64,000 nucleotides of DNA, taken from positions 639,529 to 703,528 of the forward strand of contig JARVKI010000009.1 of the NCBI GenBank assembly GCA_036674765.1, in the 5' to 3' direction. The notes beneath the pieces were generated by a model, which worked only from the letters and a program-made list of their open reading frames with translations, was not told the DNA's origin and made no database searches. A program made the position numbers and the translations under genes. Positions within the stretch are counted from its first letter, which is position 1. Each line of letters begins with the position of its first letter. The stretch is from Seiridium cupressi. Its lineage: Eukaryota; Ascomycota; Sordariomycetes; Amphisphaeriales; Sporocadaceae. Below are positions 10,301 to 22,800 of this stretch, in pieces.

Positions 10301-13300
10301 CTGACAGGTTGAAGGGTCTCATGTTAGACTCCTTGCCAGCTCACGTGTTCGTGGCACTGCCTTCCACGGGAGAGATTATGTGGGTCAACAGCAGGTACCT
10401 CTCATATAGAGGCCAAACTGTTGCTGACCTCATCGTGGATCCTTGGGGGTCTGTCCACCCAGAAGACCGTGATGGATATATCCAGAAATGGACCCACTCA
10501 CTCCGGACTGGCGAACAGTTTGCATATACAGTTCGTCTCCGTCGCTTCGACGGTGTTTACCGGTGGCATCAAGCGCGTGCTATTGCCTCAAAGGACAAGC
10601 GCGGAGTCATTGTCCAGTTTATTGGCTCGTACATGGACATCCATGACCAAAAGGTTGCGGAACTGGTGGCTGCTCGTCAGGAAGAAGTGGAAGCCTCCGA
10701 GGCCAAACATCGCCTGTTAGCCAACTTGATTCCACAAATCATTTTCGCTGCTACCGAGGAAGATGGCATTACCTTTGCAAACGAACAGTGGCTTTCGTAC
10801 ACTGGCCAAAGCTTTGACGATTCTCTTGGAGTGGGTTTCATTGACCATGTCCATCCTGAAGATCTGGCCAAGTGTAGGATACCGACAGAGAAACACCAGG
10901 CAAGGCCATCAGAAGGCTCGACTCCAGGTGCGAAGACGTCTGCTTCGGCGACGCCAACTAAGTTGGGCAACCTCGCAGCACGCACTCCGCAGGGTTCATT
11001 GTCTCGAAAGAATTCTGGTAGTGGCTCTAGCTCTTCCATATCTTCCACAGATCTTGATGAGCTGGCCAGGAAGGGCGTAATCAAGGTAGCAACCGACAGT
11101 ACCGGACGCATTTCCTACACAACGGAGCTTCGGCTTAGGTCCAAGACTGGGGAGTATCGCTGGCACCTAATCAGATGTGTCGAGATAAACAATATCAACT
11201 TCGGCACCGGCGAGAGCTCCTACTTCGGGTCTGCTACCGATATCAACGACCATAAGCTGCTAGAAGCCAAACTCAAGGAAGCTATGGAGTCGAAATCCCG
11301 CTTCCTCAGCAACATGTCGCACGAGATCCGAACGCCGCTGATCGGAATTTCGGGCATGGTCAGCTTTTTACAGGATACAGTTCTTAACGAGGAGCAACGG
11401 GACTACACGAACACAATCCAGACAAGTGCAAACAGTTTGCTCATGATCATCAACGACATACTGGATCTCTCCAAGGTCGACGCTGGCATGATGAAATTGA
11501 ATTTTGAATGGTTCCATACTCGCTCCCTTATTGAGGATGTCAACGAACTGGTGTCCACCATGGCCATCGCCAAGCGACTCGAGCTAAACTATGTCGTGGA
11601 GCAAAACGTACCTTCATGGGTGAAGGGCGATAAAGTCCGGATCCGCCAGGTGTTACTTAACGTTATAGGCAACGCTATCAAGTTCACTACTCAAGGCGAG
11701 GTTTTCAGTCGGTGCAAGGTCATACAACGTCAAGAAAGAGATGACCACTCTATCGTGCTGGAGTTTTCCATCATCGATACCGGTCGTGGGTTCACAAAAG
11801 AGGAATCCGACCTAATCTTCAAGCCGTTCAGTCAAATTGATGGAAGCAGCACCCGCCAGCACGGTGGCAGCGGTCTAGGTCTCGTAATATCGCGGCAGCT
11901 GGTAGAGCTTCATGGTGGGAAAATGGATGGCTCCGCCGTTCCCGGCGAAGGCTCGACGTTCACATTCACAGCCAAATTCGGTCTTCCAACAGCAACGGAC
12001 CACCCTGGCGTGCCAATTACACCACCTACCGCTCCTGTGCGGCCAGCGATTTCATCAGAAGAGAGCTCAGCATCAGCGTCAACAGCACGGCCCTTTGCGC
12101 TGCAGAAGTTTACGGATAACCCACTGAGCGCTAGTCCCCTCTCGGATGCTAGCGTTATATCTCCTACCCTGACGTCTTCGGCGAGTTCTGACCCATCAGT
12201 TCGCTCGACCCGCACGCAAAACACATCGCGGTCTTCGATGTCATCTGTCAACGTCGGTCTCGCCCATTTCAGCGAGGCGGCCAAGGCAAGTGGCCAAGAT
12301 TTGTCTCAGATGAAATTAGAAATGCCCCCTGCAGGGCTGTCGACAACCGGCTCACCCGCTCTGGACGCCTTGAAACTTGCTGGGAAAATCGACCAATTCA
12401 GGCCCCCGATGTACTCGATTCTTATAATCTGTCCTCAGACCTTCAGCAGGGAAGCCACCACCAAGCACATTGAGATAACGTTACCAAAGGATGTGCCTCA
12501 TCAGATCACAGCTGTAGCTTCTGTGGAAGAGGCACAGGAGCTGATAGGCGGAGAAGAATCCGTAACTTTTACACATATCGTCCTCAATCTGCCGGCAGCC
12601 GATGAGATCATCAGCATGATTGACCAGATAATGTCTTCATCGGTTGGGAAAACCTCGGTCCTGATCCTCTCCGATTCCTTGCAACGGCAGGCCGTCCTCA
12701 AGCTTGCCTCGGATGCCGAACACCAAAAGCTCCTTGCCCAGAACCTCGTCACCTTCATCTACAAACCAGTGAAACCTTCACGATTTGCTGCTGTATTCGA
12801 TCCAGCAAAATTACGTGATCTGAGCATTGACCGGAACCGGTCAAACGCTGCTCTTATGGTGGAGTCCACGCGGCAAAGTTACATCGATGTCGAAAAACGT
12901 ATTGGTAACAAGGGCTACAAGGTCCTCCTGGTCGAGGACAACCCTGTCAATCAGAAGGTTCTGGTCAGATACCTCAAGAAGGTTGGCATCGTCGCAGAGA
13001 TAGCCAATGACGGCGTTGAATGCACAGAGATGGTGTTCTCCCAACCGCCCGGCTTTTACAAGCTCATACTGGTAAGTGATGCCTGATTGGAAAACATATG
13101 GGATTACCATGACTGACCCTGTATGCAGTGCGATCTTCACATGCCTCGGAAAGACGGCTATGAAGCATGTCGAGATATCAGGCGTTGGGAGAAGAAGAAC
13201 AAGTACAATAAAATGCCGATTATCGCCTTGTCGGCCAATGTCATGTCTGATGTCCAGGATAAATGCGTCGAGGCCGGCTTCAGCGACTACGTCACGAAAC

Positions 13301-13347
13301 CGGTGGACTTCATTGACTTGAGCACGGCCATGTCAAAGTTCTTCTAA
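7288..13347 (+). CDS. Fungal hybrid histidine kinase with two PAS domains, pseudo-receiver and receiver
   Basis: Two exons (7288-13071, 13129-13347) encode exactly 2000 residues. It is predicted to autophosphorylate on His and pass phosphate to its own receiver, feeding the fungal phosphorelay. Order: disordered Ser/Pro-rich N-terminus (1-290); a GAF-like region split by a long disordered insert (about 293-350 and 660-770); PAS1 (about 1012-1130); PAS2 (about 1139-1325), itself with a Ser-rich insert; HisKA with SHEIRTP (H1345); HATPase with the N box (N1458-N1462), DTGRG (about 1497) and GGSGLGL (about 1526); a Ser/Thr-rich spacer; a degenerate receiver-like domain (about 1708-1840) ending IYKPVKPSRF; and a true receiver with KVLLVEDNP (1878-1886), phosphoacceptor D1930 in CDLHMP and K1985 in VTKP. 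No membrane segment is seen, so it is probably cytosolic. The class within the fungal kinase groups needs phylogeny. Confidence 0.95.
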
Positions 13348-14614
13348 TTGTTTCTTACTTATTGTCACCCTCAAATACGCACATAACGCCTGCAAGCACA
13401 CGAAGCAAGCATTTCATGCATCTTCTCGGCGTTCCCATGGTCAAGAGAGAAGCGGCACACCACATTGATATTGCAACCATGGATGGAGTCGCGCAAATGG
13501 GAATGTTTCATGGTATACAAGGTTCATGAAGTTAGCATGGATTTCCTTGAATGAATAGAATAGGAGACGGTGTTTAGAAGGACTGTTGGCTGCTGCGACG
13601 CAGTGCTAATCGCAGACCTCTGTTGAGCGACCCTTTGCATGAGCCAACGAGTATATGCGTCACGACATTGGCGTGTAGGATGAGGCGGGAATGTACTTGC
13701 ATTTTGGCTGGTTGATCACATCCCCCGATTGGCGTCGGTGGTTTGTACGTTCTGCCCGGTCTAGTGTCAGGCGGCTCGTCGAGGAAGGGTTTGTACCGCT
13801 TGTGTTCGGATATTTGCATAGTTAAAACCAATACCCATTATTGATCTTATTATGTTATCATTATTACTTACGACCTGACTCGGACTATCAGACCAATGTT
13901 TCCCGTCGCAGAACCACCTAGTGTGCCGTACTTGAATCTGCCAGCATAACATGATCACCTTGGATCCAAGTTCTTGATCATATCCTAGCCATCGGCAATA
14001 GCAACCAATCAGTCTTGTGTGTGTGTATCATAGCAATCACGATTATTTAGTCAGTTGATATCAGTGGAGATGGTTGAGCAAATAAGTAGGCCGACTCGTG
14101 TTACCACTATAAGAATCAATGGGGTTGATCGAACAGATGAACATCGAAATATTCTGAACCAACCCAGTTGCAAAAGCATTTCCATGGATTGTTGAATAGA
14201 GTCCCCTGGGCCAAAGCTCGAACCGCACGACGGACTATCCGGATTAATAGTCAGCCAGGCATGCGTACTTGAGAAAGAAGGGGGCCGGATTGTATTAGGA
14301 AGCGACCGTCTTAGATTCGTACTTCGTGATTATACACTGACAGGGTCGAGTTACCGGGGTTGGTGCACGGGCCCATGCTACCGATAACGACCAGCAAAAA
14401 CATTTCTCCATCTTTTGGTGATAGCTCTAAAAATTAGTAGGCGGGCCCCGAACTTTTTGGGGCTCAAGTCAACAGAAGCTTGGACAACCCCTCCGACGAA
14501 GCGAAACTTTGTGACTTTCGATCGCTGCACTGATTTGGTAGCCTTGTTCAACTCCTTTCACCTTTCCCATCTGCTCACAAGGCTTCTTGGTGCTTCACCC
14601 AAGTCCTCTTCAAG
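13348..14614. other. Intergenic region between kinase and CCT3
   Basis: This 1.27 kb holds the 3' flank of the kinase and the promoter and leader of the chaperonin gene. No coding region or RNA gene was recognised. Confidence 0.6.
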
Positions 14615-16471
14615 ATGCAGGCTCCCGTTTTGGTTATGAGTGAGTGAACCCCTCCATCCAGACCCAGGCCTTGGACCCTGGAAGCCTAGCAATACATGAC
14701 TGACGATGCCCTCCAGACACCCAAAGCGGTGAGAGACAGACCGGCCGCAAGGCTCAGATGTCTAACATCGCTGCTGCTAAAACGTATGCCTGCCCCGTAC
14801 TGCCCAAATCCCCCCAATCTGCCTAACATCTGCCTAGTGTCGCCGACATCATTCGATCATGTCTGGGTCCCAAGGCAATGTTGAAGATGTTGCTGGATCC
14901 CATGGGTGGCATCGTGCTTACGAATGATGGGCACGCTATTCTACGAGAGATCGAGGTGTCACATCCCGCCGCGAAGAGCATGATCGAGCTCAGCCGGACG
15001 CAAGATGAAGAAGTTGGAGACGGCACTACGACAGTCATTATCCTGGGTGAGCACGCGTGGTACTAGGACATGGCAGCATGGGAGGCTAACACTGGCGCAG
15101 CTGGCGAGATTTTGGCCCAGGCTCTCCCTCACCTCGAGCGGAACATCCATCCCGTCGTCATCATTTCCGCCTTCAAGCGAGCCCTCAAGGATGCCCTAGA
15201 AATCATCGACGAAATCTCCATGCCCATCGATATTAACAACGACGAGGCCATGAACAGCCTAATCTCATCCTCCATTGGTACCAAGTTCGTCTCCAGGTGG
15301 TCAGATTTGATGTGCCAGCTGGCGCTCAATGCTGTGCGAACCGTCACTTGGGAGGTGGGAAATGGAAACAAGGAGGTTGACATCAAGCGATATGCCCGTG
15401 TGGAAAAGGTGCCTGGTGGCGAGATCGAGGACAGCCGAGTGTTGGACGGCGTCATGCTGAACAAGGATATTACGCATCCCAAGATGCGGCGGAGAATCGA
15501 GAACCCCCGGATCGTGCTCCTCGACTGCCCATTAGAGTACAAGAAGGGAGAGTCGCAAACGAATATCGAGATCACAAAGGAGGAAGACTGGAACCGCATT
15601 CTGCAGATCGAGGAGGAGCAAGTCAAGTCCATGTGCGAGTCTATTCTGGCACTGAACCCGGACCTTGTCATTACAGAGAAGGGTGTATCGGATCTGGCCC
15701 AACATTATTTCATGAAGGCAAACGTTACCGCACTTCGAAGAGTTAGAAAGACCGACAACAACAGAATAGCGCGAGCTACTGGCGCAACTATTGTCAACAG
15801 GGTCGACGATCTCCAGGAGTCGGACGTTGGTACGCAGTGTGGTCTGTTCGAGATTGAGAAGATTGGCGATGAGTATTTCACATTCTTGACCAAATGCAAG
15901 GATCCCAAGGCCTGCACAATCCTCCTCAGAGGCCCCTCAAAGGATATCCTGAATGAGATTGAACGCAACCTTCAGGACGCTATGGGCGTAGCGCGGAACG
16001 TCATGTTCCACCCTCGACTCTCGCCCGGTGGAGGCGCCACGGAAATGGCTGTCTCGGTCAGATTAAACCAGCTGGCGAAGAGCATTGATGGTGTCGAGCA
16101 ATGGCCGTACAAGGCGGTGGCAGATGCTCTGGAGGTCATTCCTCGTACTCTGATCCAAAACGCTGGTGCTAGCCCGGTCAGAGTCTTGACCGAGCTGCGA
16201 GCAAAGCAGGGCGAGGGCAAGAGCGCGTGGGGCATCAACGGTGAAACTGGTGGGCTGGCTGACATGAAGGACTACGGAATCTGGGAGCCCGAGGCCATCA
16301 AGCTGCAGAGCATTAAGACGGCCATCGAGGTAAGCACTTAGGAACGAGTCCCTAGCCCCGAATTATACTGACAATCACCAGGCTGCGTGTCTCTTGTTAA
16401 GAGTGGACGACATCTGCAGTGCTAAGAAGGCGGCACAACCAGGCGTCGGCACCAGCGGAGGCGATGACTAA
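14615..16471 (+). CDS. CCT3: T-complex protein 1 subunit gamma (CCT3)
   Basis: Five exons (14615-14639, 14717-14783, 14838-15046, 15101-16329, 16382-16471) give 539 residues, the usual length for this subunit. It is one of eight ring subunits of the cytosolic group II chaperonin that folds actin, tubulin and WD-repeat proteins with ATP. The start MQAPVLVMNTQSGERQTGRK is restored by splicing. Other hallmarks are SCLGPKAMLKMLLDPMGG, VLTNDGHAILREIEV, the ATPase motif GDGTTTVIILAGE (split by intron 3), and in the C-terminal equatorial half LSPGGGATEM and DDICSAKK. All four introns are GT-AG (52-77 nt). The clustering of three introns in the first 500 bp is typical of fungal housekeeping genes. 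Codon use is strongly biased to C/G endings, as expected for high expression. Confidence 0.97.
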
Positions 16472-16799
16472 ACGATGCGCTTGATGAATGGGAGGCTGTT
16501 TTACGAGACTTATGATGGAAGACATACATACCCCTGTATCAAGAGCTGGCCCCAAAAAGTTTCATGATGAGATAGACGGATTAGACGGCTCTGCTGCCAT
16601 CGATGGTGCGAAAATAAAGGCACTACCTGGTCTCGTTCCTTCATCTTCATGTCCTCCATGTGATTGAGTGCTGTTTATGATTACCTACGCATATGCAGCC
16701 CCTTTGCCGATCTTACAACTCTGGTCCTAGCATCAATACAGGCCACCGCTTGGCACACCACCTGGGTATATCCTATCAGTCTTTCCTCCCCCGTTAGCA

Positions 16800-17390
16800 C
16801 TAATCATCTTCGATCAAAAGCCCCTTCGGCTCTTCCACCACAGCCGGTGCATCTTGGACTTCTGTATCGTCTTGGCCGTCTGCCCTTGTCACGGCGATCC
16901 TGGGACCCTTGGTCCCGTGTATTGGTGCTTTTCCTCCCCCGCCACCTCCAGCCTTGGCCTTGGCCTTCCTTGCCTTCATCTTCTCCCTCTTCTCTCGGTT
17001 CCTCCTCGTTTTCTCTTCGTCCTTTCGAGCCTTCTCTTCTTTCAATCGCTCGAACTCCTCCTCTTCCTGCTCGTGCTTCACCTCTTTGTCCATTTGTCGC
17101 AACCTTTCATACTCGCGCCGCCGCGACGCCTTGTACACGTGGAACTCGCCCGAGCCTGCACCGGCGCTGGAGCCCTGCACATTGGTCACTATCTCGGGCG
17201 GCGCGGCGAGGCGTGGGCCGAGGGATCTGGATGACGAGTCTGGGATTCGGATCTCTTGGTCGGGCCGTGCAAACAGAGCTTCCACGGTCGAGGCCTGAGC
17301 CGACACGGGTGTGAGGGCGCGCTTCTTGACGGCACGCTTGCTTCGCGGATCCGCGGAGGTCGGGATGCTTTCCGGGCCTTCGCCTGACAT
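16800..17390 (-). CDS. PRKRIP1 / DUF1168 family nuclear protein
   Basis: A single exon encodes 196 residues starting MSGEGPESIP. The family signature SSAGAGSGEFHVY (residues about 74-86) is followed by RRREYERLRQMD and a long charged helix rich in Glu, Lys and Arg. A Lys/Ala-rich stretch with six consecutive Gly comes next, and the C-terminus is acidic. Human PRKRIP1 is a component of the catalytic-step spliceosome, where its long helix bridges factors, so a splicing role is the likeliest. The frame stays open upstream of this ATG to about 17483. I prefer 17390 because fungal relatives begin close to the SKRAVKKRALTP segment and a CAG acceptor-like site lies just upstream, suggesting a leader intron. 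The gene is convergent with CCT3 (stops 328 bp apart). Confidence 0.9.
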   Translation of the reverse strand: MSGEGPESIPTSADPRSKRAVKKRALTPVSAQASTVEALFARPDQEIRIPDSSSRSLGPRLAAPPEIVTNVQGSSAGAGSGEFHVYKASRRREYERLRQMDKEVKHEQEEEEFERLKEEKARKDEEKTRRNREKREKMKARKAKAKAGGGGGGKAPIHGTKGPRIAVTRADGQDDTEVQDAPAVVEEPKGLLIEDD

Positions 17391-18275
17391 GCTGGCGACT
17401 TGGGCGGTCGTGTGACTGATGCCTGCAATAGGGTGTGTTGGTGATGGATGCGTATTTTCTGTGGGAAGGTTTGCGCCCCTCAAATCAGCTTACAGCTGGA
17501 TGGACTAGGCGGTAGTCAATCCAGTCTATCGGGTAGGCAGGCGGCGCTATGCAAGTGGGATCAAGGGTCCAGGATCGGTGGGAAGCCTTGTCGTTGGCTG
17601 GATAACCGCCGGCGATGGAGTTGTTGGTTTGCAATGCCAAAAAAAATTGGACAAGGCTAAGGCTCCAATGAACAGCCTCGTATCCTCCATCCAGCCGGCA
17701 GCACGCGAGCGCCCTCCGGGGTCTCAGCGCTCAGGACGACCGGGTCCGGCAGCTGAAGGGGCCAATGGCGGGCGTTTCAACTCTGTCTTTCAGCACCTTG
17801 GCGGGGTCGATTTACCCCTCCAAAGCGATGATAAGCAGGGGCGAATGGGGCGACAACCCGCGTTGAAACTTTGGGTTGTTTCTCTTAAGTGGAAGAAAAA
17901 GATCCGGCCTACATACAACAGAGGCAGTCACACCTTTCTGTCCTCGTCCCGAGATATCTCCCTCTTTTATACGCCTCTCTCGCTCTTCGTTGGTGCCACG
18001 GCATACCTCGTAGGACCCCATACTAGCTACAATTGTCGTGTTCCTTCATTCATAGCACAGCCGAGGCGTTAATACCACTCACTTCCTACCAATAGATCCA
18101 AGTTCTCGAGTCTTTCTTCTGCGCCTTTGGGCTTCAGTCTCTTAAGAAGACACACTAGGTGGCAACAAGCTGTGAAATAACTCTCTCATATTCACAGCAC
18201 AGACTACTACGTCAAGCACACGCGAGCGCAGTTCCTCCCAAGGCGATCTAGCCACTCCCCAACTCGATCGCCACC
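17391..18275. other. Divergent promoter region between PRKRIP1-like and Det1-like genes
   Basis: About 0.9 kb separates the two divergent starts. CT-rich sequence with TTTTATAC at about 17961-17968 and further pyrimidine runs precede the + strand gene, as in fungal core promoters. No coding region was recognised. Confidence 0.5.
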
Positions 18276-19869
18276 ATGGGACGACCAAGGCTCATCATTC
18301 TGATCAGACACGCCCAGTCTGAAGGCAACAGTAAGCACAGCATTTTTTCGGCCAAATATCTGCGCTAACTCATCGTCTGCAGAGAACAGAGACATCCACC
18401 AAACCGTTCCCGACCACCGTGTGAAGCTCACTCCCGACGGCTGGGACCAGGCCCACGAAGCTGGGCGGCGGTTGCGCTCTCTACTCCGCGCTGACGATAC
18501 TTTACAATTCTTCACATCCCCTTACCGACGTACGAGAGAGACGACTGAAGGGATTCTTGAGACGCTGACATCCGACGAGGAGGAGCCGAGTCCCTTCAAG
18601 CGCTCCAATATCACAGTATACGAGGAGCCGCGGCTTCGCGAACAGGACTTTGGTAACTTCCAGCCATGCAGCGCCGAGATGGAACGCATGTGGCAGGAGC
18701 GTGCTGATTACGGGCATTTCTTCTACCGGATACCTAATGGAGAGTCTGCTGCCGACGCTTATGACCGTGTCTCAGGCTTCAATGAAAGCCTGTACCGACA
18801 GTTTGGCGATGACGACTTTGCGAGTGTATGTGTATTAGTCACGCACGGGCTGATGAGTCGGGTTTTCCTGATGAAGTGGTATCACTTCTCTGTCGAGTAT
18901 TTCGAGGATCTGAGGAATGTCAACCATTGCGAGTTCTTGATCATGAAGAAGCAGGAAGACAATGGCAAGTACATATTGCAAAACAAGCTGAGGACGTGGT
19001 CAGCATTACGGCGTGAGCGCGCTGCGCTGAAGGCCAAGGAAGACGCCGAGAAGGAGGACGCTGGTGTGCCAGTCTCGAGTCCACTCAAGGACGGAACCAA
19101 GCAGCCGGAGCGCCAGAACCCGACCCCCGTGGCACCGAGACGCTGGGGCGGGTGCCCTGAGGGCTGCAACCACAGCAAGCACCTCCCCAAGGTTCGCAGA
19201 GACTTGGCGGAGCTGAGGCTCGTGGACGAGAAACATGCGGCCAAGAGCAGTGTTGCGGCTGCTACCAACCCAAACGTCGTTAGCCTGGCTGGGACCATTG
19301 CCTCGCGCCGAGTCCCGCGTGTTGTCAACTCATCCGATGACGACTCAGATGATCCCCGCGGAAAACCAGGCGGTGTAGGAGGTCCAAAGATCGATGTTAC
19401 GAGAGCCCGGGAGGAAATCGTCTCATCCCCCGATGGCACGCCATCATTCATCACCGTTGAAGACCGTCTACGGAATCACATGAAGTCTCCTAAATTCCTG
19501 CATGTAGGCCGTGATTTCGGTGGTACGCGCTCTGGTGCCAACAGCGATACCGAGATGTCCGAGGACGACGCGAGACAGCGGCTGGCTAGCATTGCCGCCA
19601 GAGTCAAGCATACCAACGGAATCAACGGTAGTGGAGCTGGTAACAGCAAGGGTGAAAATGGCAAGTATCAGACGGAAAGCGGTATGGGACGTGGTGCGCA
19701 CGCCAATAGGCTCGGTGATGCGCCGGCCAGCCGGAATAGCTCGGTCGATGGCAGCGAGGACGGTGGAGACGAGAGAGAAGAGAATGGTGATGCAGATGAG
19801 CATGAGAATGAAGACGAGTTGGACAGGGCCGAGAGGGAGGAGCGCAGTGTCAGAGAATGCGTCTACTGA
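18276..19869 (+). CDS. Histidine phosphatase (phosphoglycerate mutase-like), Det1 type
   Basis: Two exons (18276-18330, 18383-19869) encode 513 residues. The start sits in a strong context (CCACCATGG). The phosphohistidine motif RHAQSEGN (R11, H12) ends exon 1 and continues as KNRDIHQTVPDHRVKLTPDG. SPYRRTRETT, EPRLREQDFGNFQ and the second catalytic His in VTHGLMSR (H173) complete the active site. The catalytic domain (about 1-235) resembles yeast Det1 (YDR051C), an acid phosphatase implicated in sterol transport. The remaining 270 residues are disordered and charged, with a small Cys/His-containing WGGCPEGCNHSKH motif and a Glu/Asp-rich tail. That extension is common in filamentous fungi but has no assigned function that I know of. 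Substrate is unknown. Confidence 0.92.
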
Positions 19870-22800
19870 AAGTCAGAACACTGCCTCAGTTCAAGAGCCA
19901 TTGGCCAAAGGCTAGGGAGTAGTAGCCCATCCAGGTTTGCGAGTCGATGGAATTTGATTATAAGATTGTCTGTTGGTCTGTTCACGCATAGAATAATCAT
20001 GAGTTATGATAGTCGGATATACCCAATCAAGTATGTTCATGTTGCGCTGTATATCTGATGACGGACCAGTTACCACTCGATGTGCTGTGTCCCGTATTAT
20101 AGAGGACTGTGTGGTCATGCGTGGCATTACTCGAGCTCTTGATAAGACATGATATTGACAATTCAGGGCTTAGCCTAATCTCAACGCCCCGCAGGTCTGT
20201 AAGACTGTTTTGGAGGCATTGCTAAAGTATCAAATGTACTGACGTTGTTTGAGATCTGCGTTGAGTAAACCATTAGAAACTGACAAGTACCGGCATTCGA
20301 GATCTTGAGCATTGCCCAGACCAGCTTTTTGATATGACTTGTCTAAACCAAAAGAAAAAGAAATTTCGATCATCCGTAGCTATCCATGTCATTCTGATAG
20401 ATAAAATACCATCGACAAGACCTGGCATATTATATGGTACATGCTAATGGCCCTGCTCCTTTATAGGAGAACCCTCGGGGTTCTTTGATGTGGGATTTCC
20501 CGTACGGCGAATGTGAGTATATTGAAGCCACTGTGTAGTAAGTTAATACAGATGAGAAAATACGGTGACTGAAGACCTATCAGTGAGTATCACACCCGCA
20601 GGCTATTCGCCAAGCTCCGCTTGGATAAAGAAATATGCTGCATACATCCGACCGACTAATGTATCAATTTGACACTCAACGTTGCTGCAGTTGATAGCCT
20701 GGCAAATCATTGTAAGCCAACACAGACTGCATATGAAATCGTCGATCACTGGAGTAATTTGCTCTAACAATAGGAGGTACAAGGTATGGAAGCATCCTTC
20801 CGCTGACAAACGAGAACGTACCACATTAGTGCAGTATGGGTTTCTCTTGAGCACGATTTCTCCTCGCCACTCTCTCGAGGTGCCTTCGTAGTATCCGCTT
20901 CAACGGTTTGTGTCTCCTTCCGGAAATGTGCTTTGTTACAGACACCTCGCAATCTCTCACCTAGTTATAGTTGTCTGTCACACGAACAGATGGAGCAAGC
21001 TGCTCGAGAGGCGCAAAGACACTCCCTACTGACTCATGCGATGCCGTGCTTTCCCGCAACGGAGGGGCCCCCTGTGGCCGTCACTGTCAGGGACCGGACC
21101 TCTGTGCAGCATAAAACTAGACAGGGGACTATATTGTAGACAGAAACGAGGTCGCACAACACAGCGACGATCCTGCGGCATACGGCATGCACGACTCAAC
21201 GGATGATTGCTTGAGGATGGGCAGATATTGCACCTCGAGTGTCGTGCTGCGCCTTGTCACAGGCTTGCTCTGTCATAGGTTACTTGCACTCGGTCTCGAT
21301 TCCAACTCGACGCGAGGGCAGCCGGGGTCTGGGATAAGGCCCATGCCGGCCAACGTCGGCTTGGTATAGATCCCGAAGCCATTGACAGCTACACTGGGCA
21401 TACGGCAATCTCCCAGGGTCTCTATCTCGTACCAACTGTGCCTGAGACACTCACATGCGGCTCGTATGCCCAAGGTCCTTTTGGGAGGCGTGCTGAGAAC
21501 ACCATACAAGGAAATGTCATCATTGCCTGCCGGAACCCTTGGTGAGGAGTTCAAGCATGACAAGGCGTAGCGCCGCCAAGGGTTGATGCTGACGGGCTGT
21601 TGGTGACAGAGCAATAATCTCAGCCCTGGAAGATCCTTCGCTTACAAGCTTCGCGCTCATAGGCGACCCCATGTCCAGCCCCAGGGGGGTGGGCGGAACA
21701 TTTCCAGCAGTATCGCCTTCTTGCGCCGAACGTCACTTGAATTGCCGAGCTGGGAAGCGCGGTCGGCCACTGGCATTGGCCAATCGTGTCGAGTTCTCGG
21801 TCTGTTCTGGTACCAACACACTGGGCGCCCTGTTACGGGCCAGACCCAATCCGGCCGAATCTGCGTGTGGAAGCAATAGATCGCGAAGGATTCGATTTCA
21901 TCTAGAGGCAGGCAGCCATGGGCTCTTGAGGAGGCAAAAAGTGTCCAATAGGGCCAACCGTCTCTGCTCAAGTCCGGCCGCCCACCGTCTTGCCCAATGG
22001 GACGCCGCATGGGTTTTGTGTTCCCAATGGCTTGGGACGGCTGCCACAACGGGCCTCGTGCAGAGGGCGATGGCATCAGATGCGGGGTTGGCCAATAATC
22101 ACGGCTGTCGGGCTGCTTACGGAGTGCCCCTTGGGGAAATGTCTCTCGTTGATGCTACGCTGTTACGTGATGGGTATCACGAGTATGCGGCTTGGAAATG
22201 AGCTCGCAAGGGATCGGGTGGCGGGTTTCAAGAAGCATCGTGACCGATAACGTTCGGAAACCGGTAAAGGCGAAAAGCAAAGCCACTTTGTTGACTTTCA
22301 ACTTCCCACGTTCCTGGACAAGCCCCAAGGGGGGGGAGACGGTCTGGGCTCGGCTTAAGGAACGAAGGGGGTGTGCCAATACGCGAGCCCGGATACGTTC
22401 TGGGCTGGAACAAGACTGCGCGTGTTTATGGCGATGCTACTGCGTTTGCATTCTTCCAGATATTTCCATGTACCACAATCTAGTGAGGCCCTCGCTGAGT
22501 GTGGAAGGCGTCGAAACGTTACGGATTACCATCAATTTATCATTGGCCCGTCTCAGATGGACGATACACATGGCATATGCACATGGGGGCGGCCATCGCG
22601 GTCTGCATGCACACCTATACTATGTATGAAAGGACTTATCTTGATATCTCTTGCTCGACTTGGCCACGCCAATCAGCGTCGAACAAAACGGACAACGCCC
22701 GCGAGTCGAGGTAACCTGGGCTGCTGACGCCGTGCGACCCGCATGAGTGAGGCACTAGGCCACGACGTTGGGAAAGTTGCACGAAATCCTGCCTCGCCTT

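Noticed and set aside
21671..22201. Overlapping open frames on both strands (also 22192-22629 and 27239-27811) considered as genes in the desert.
   Set aside because: Composition is Arg/Pro/Cys/Trp-heavy as expected for non-coding GC-balanced DNA, without motifs, splice-linked continuations or supporting promoter elements.
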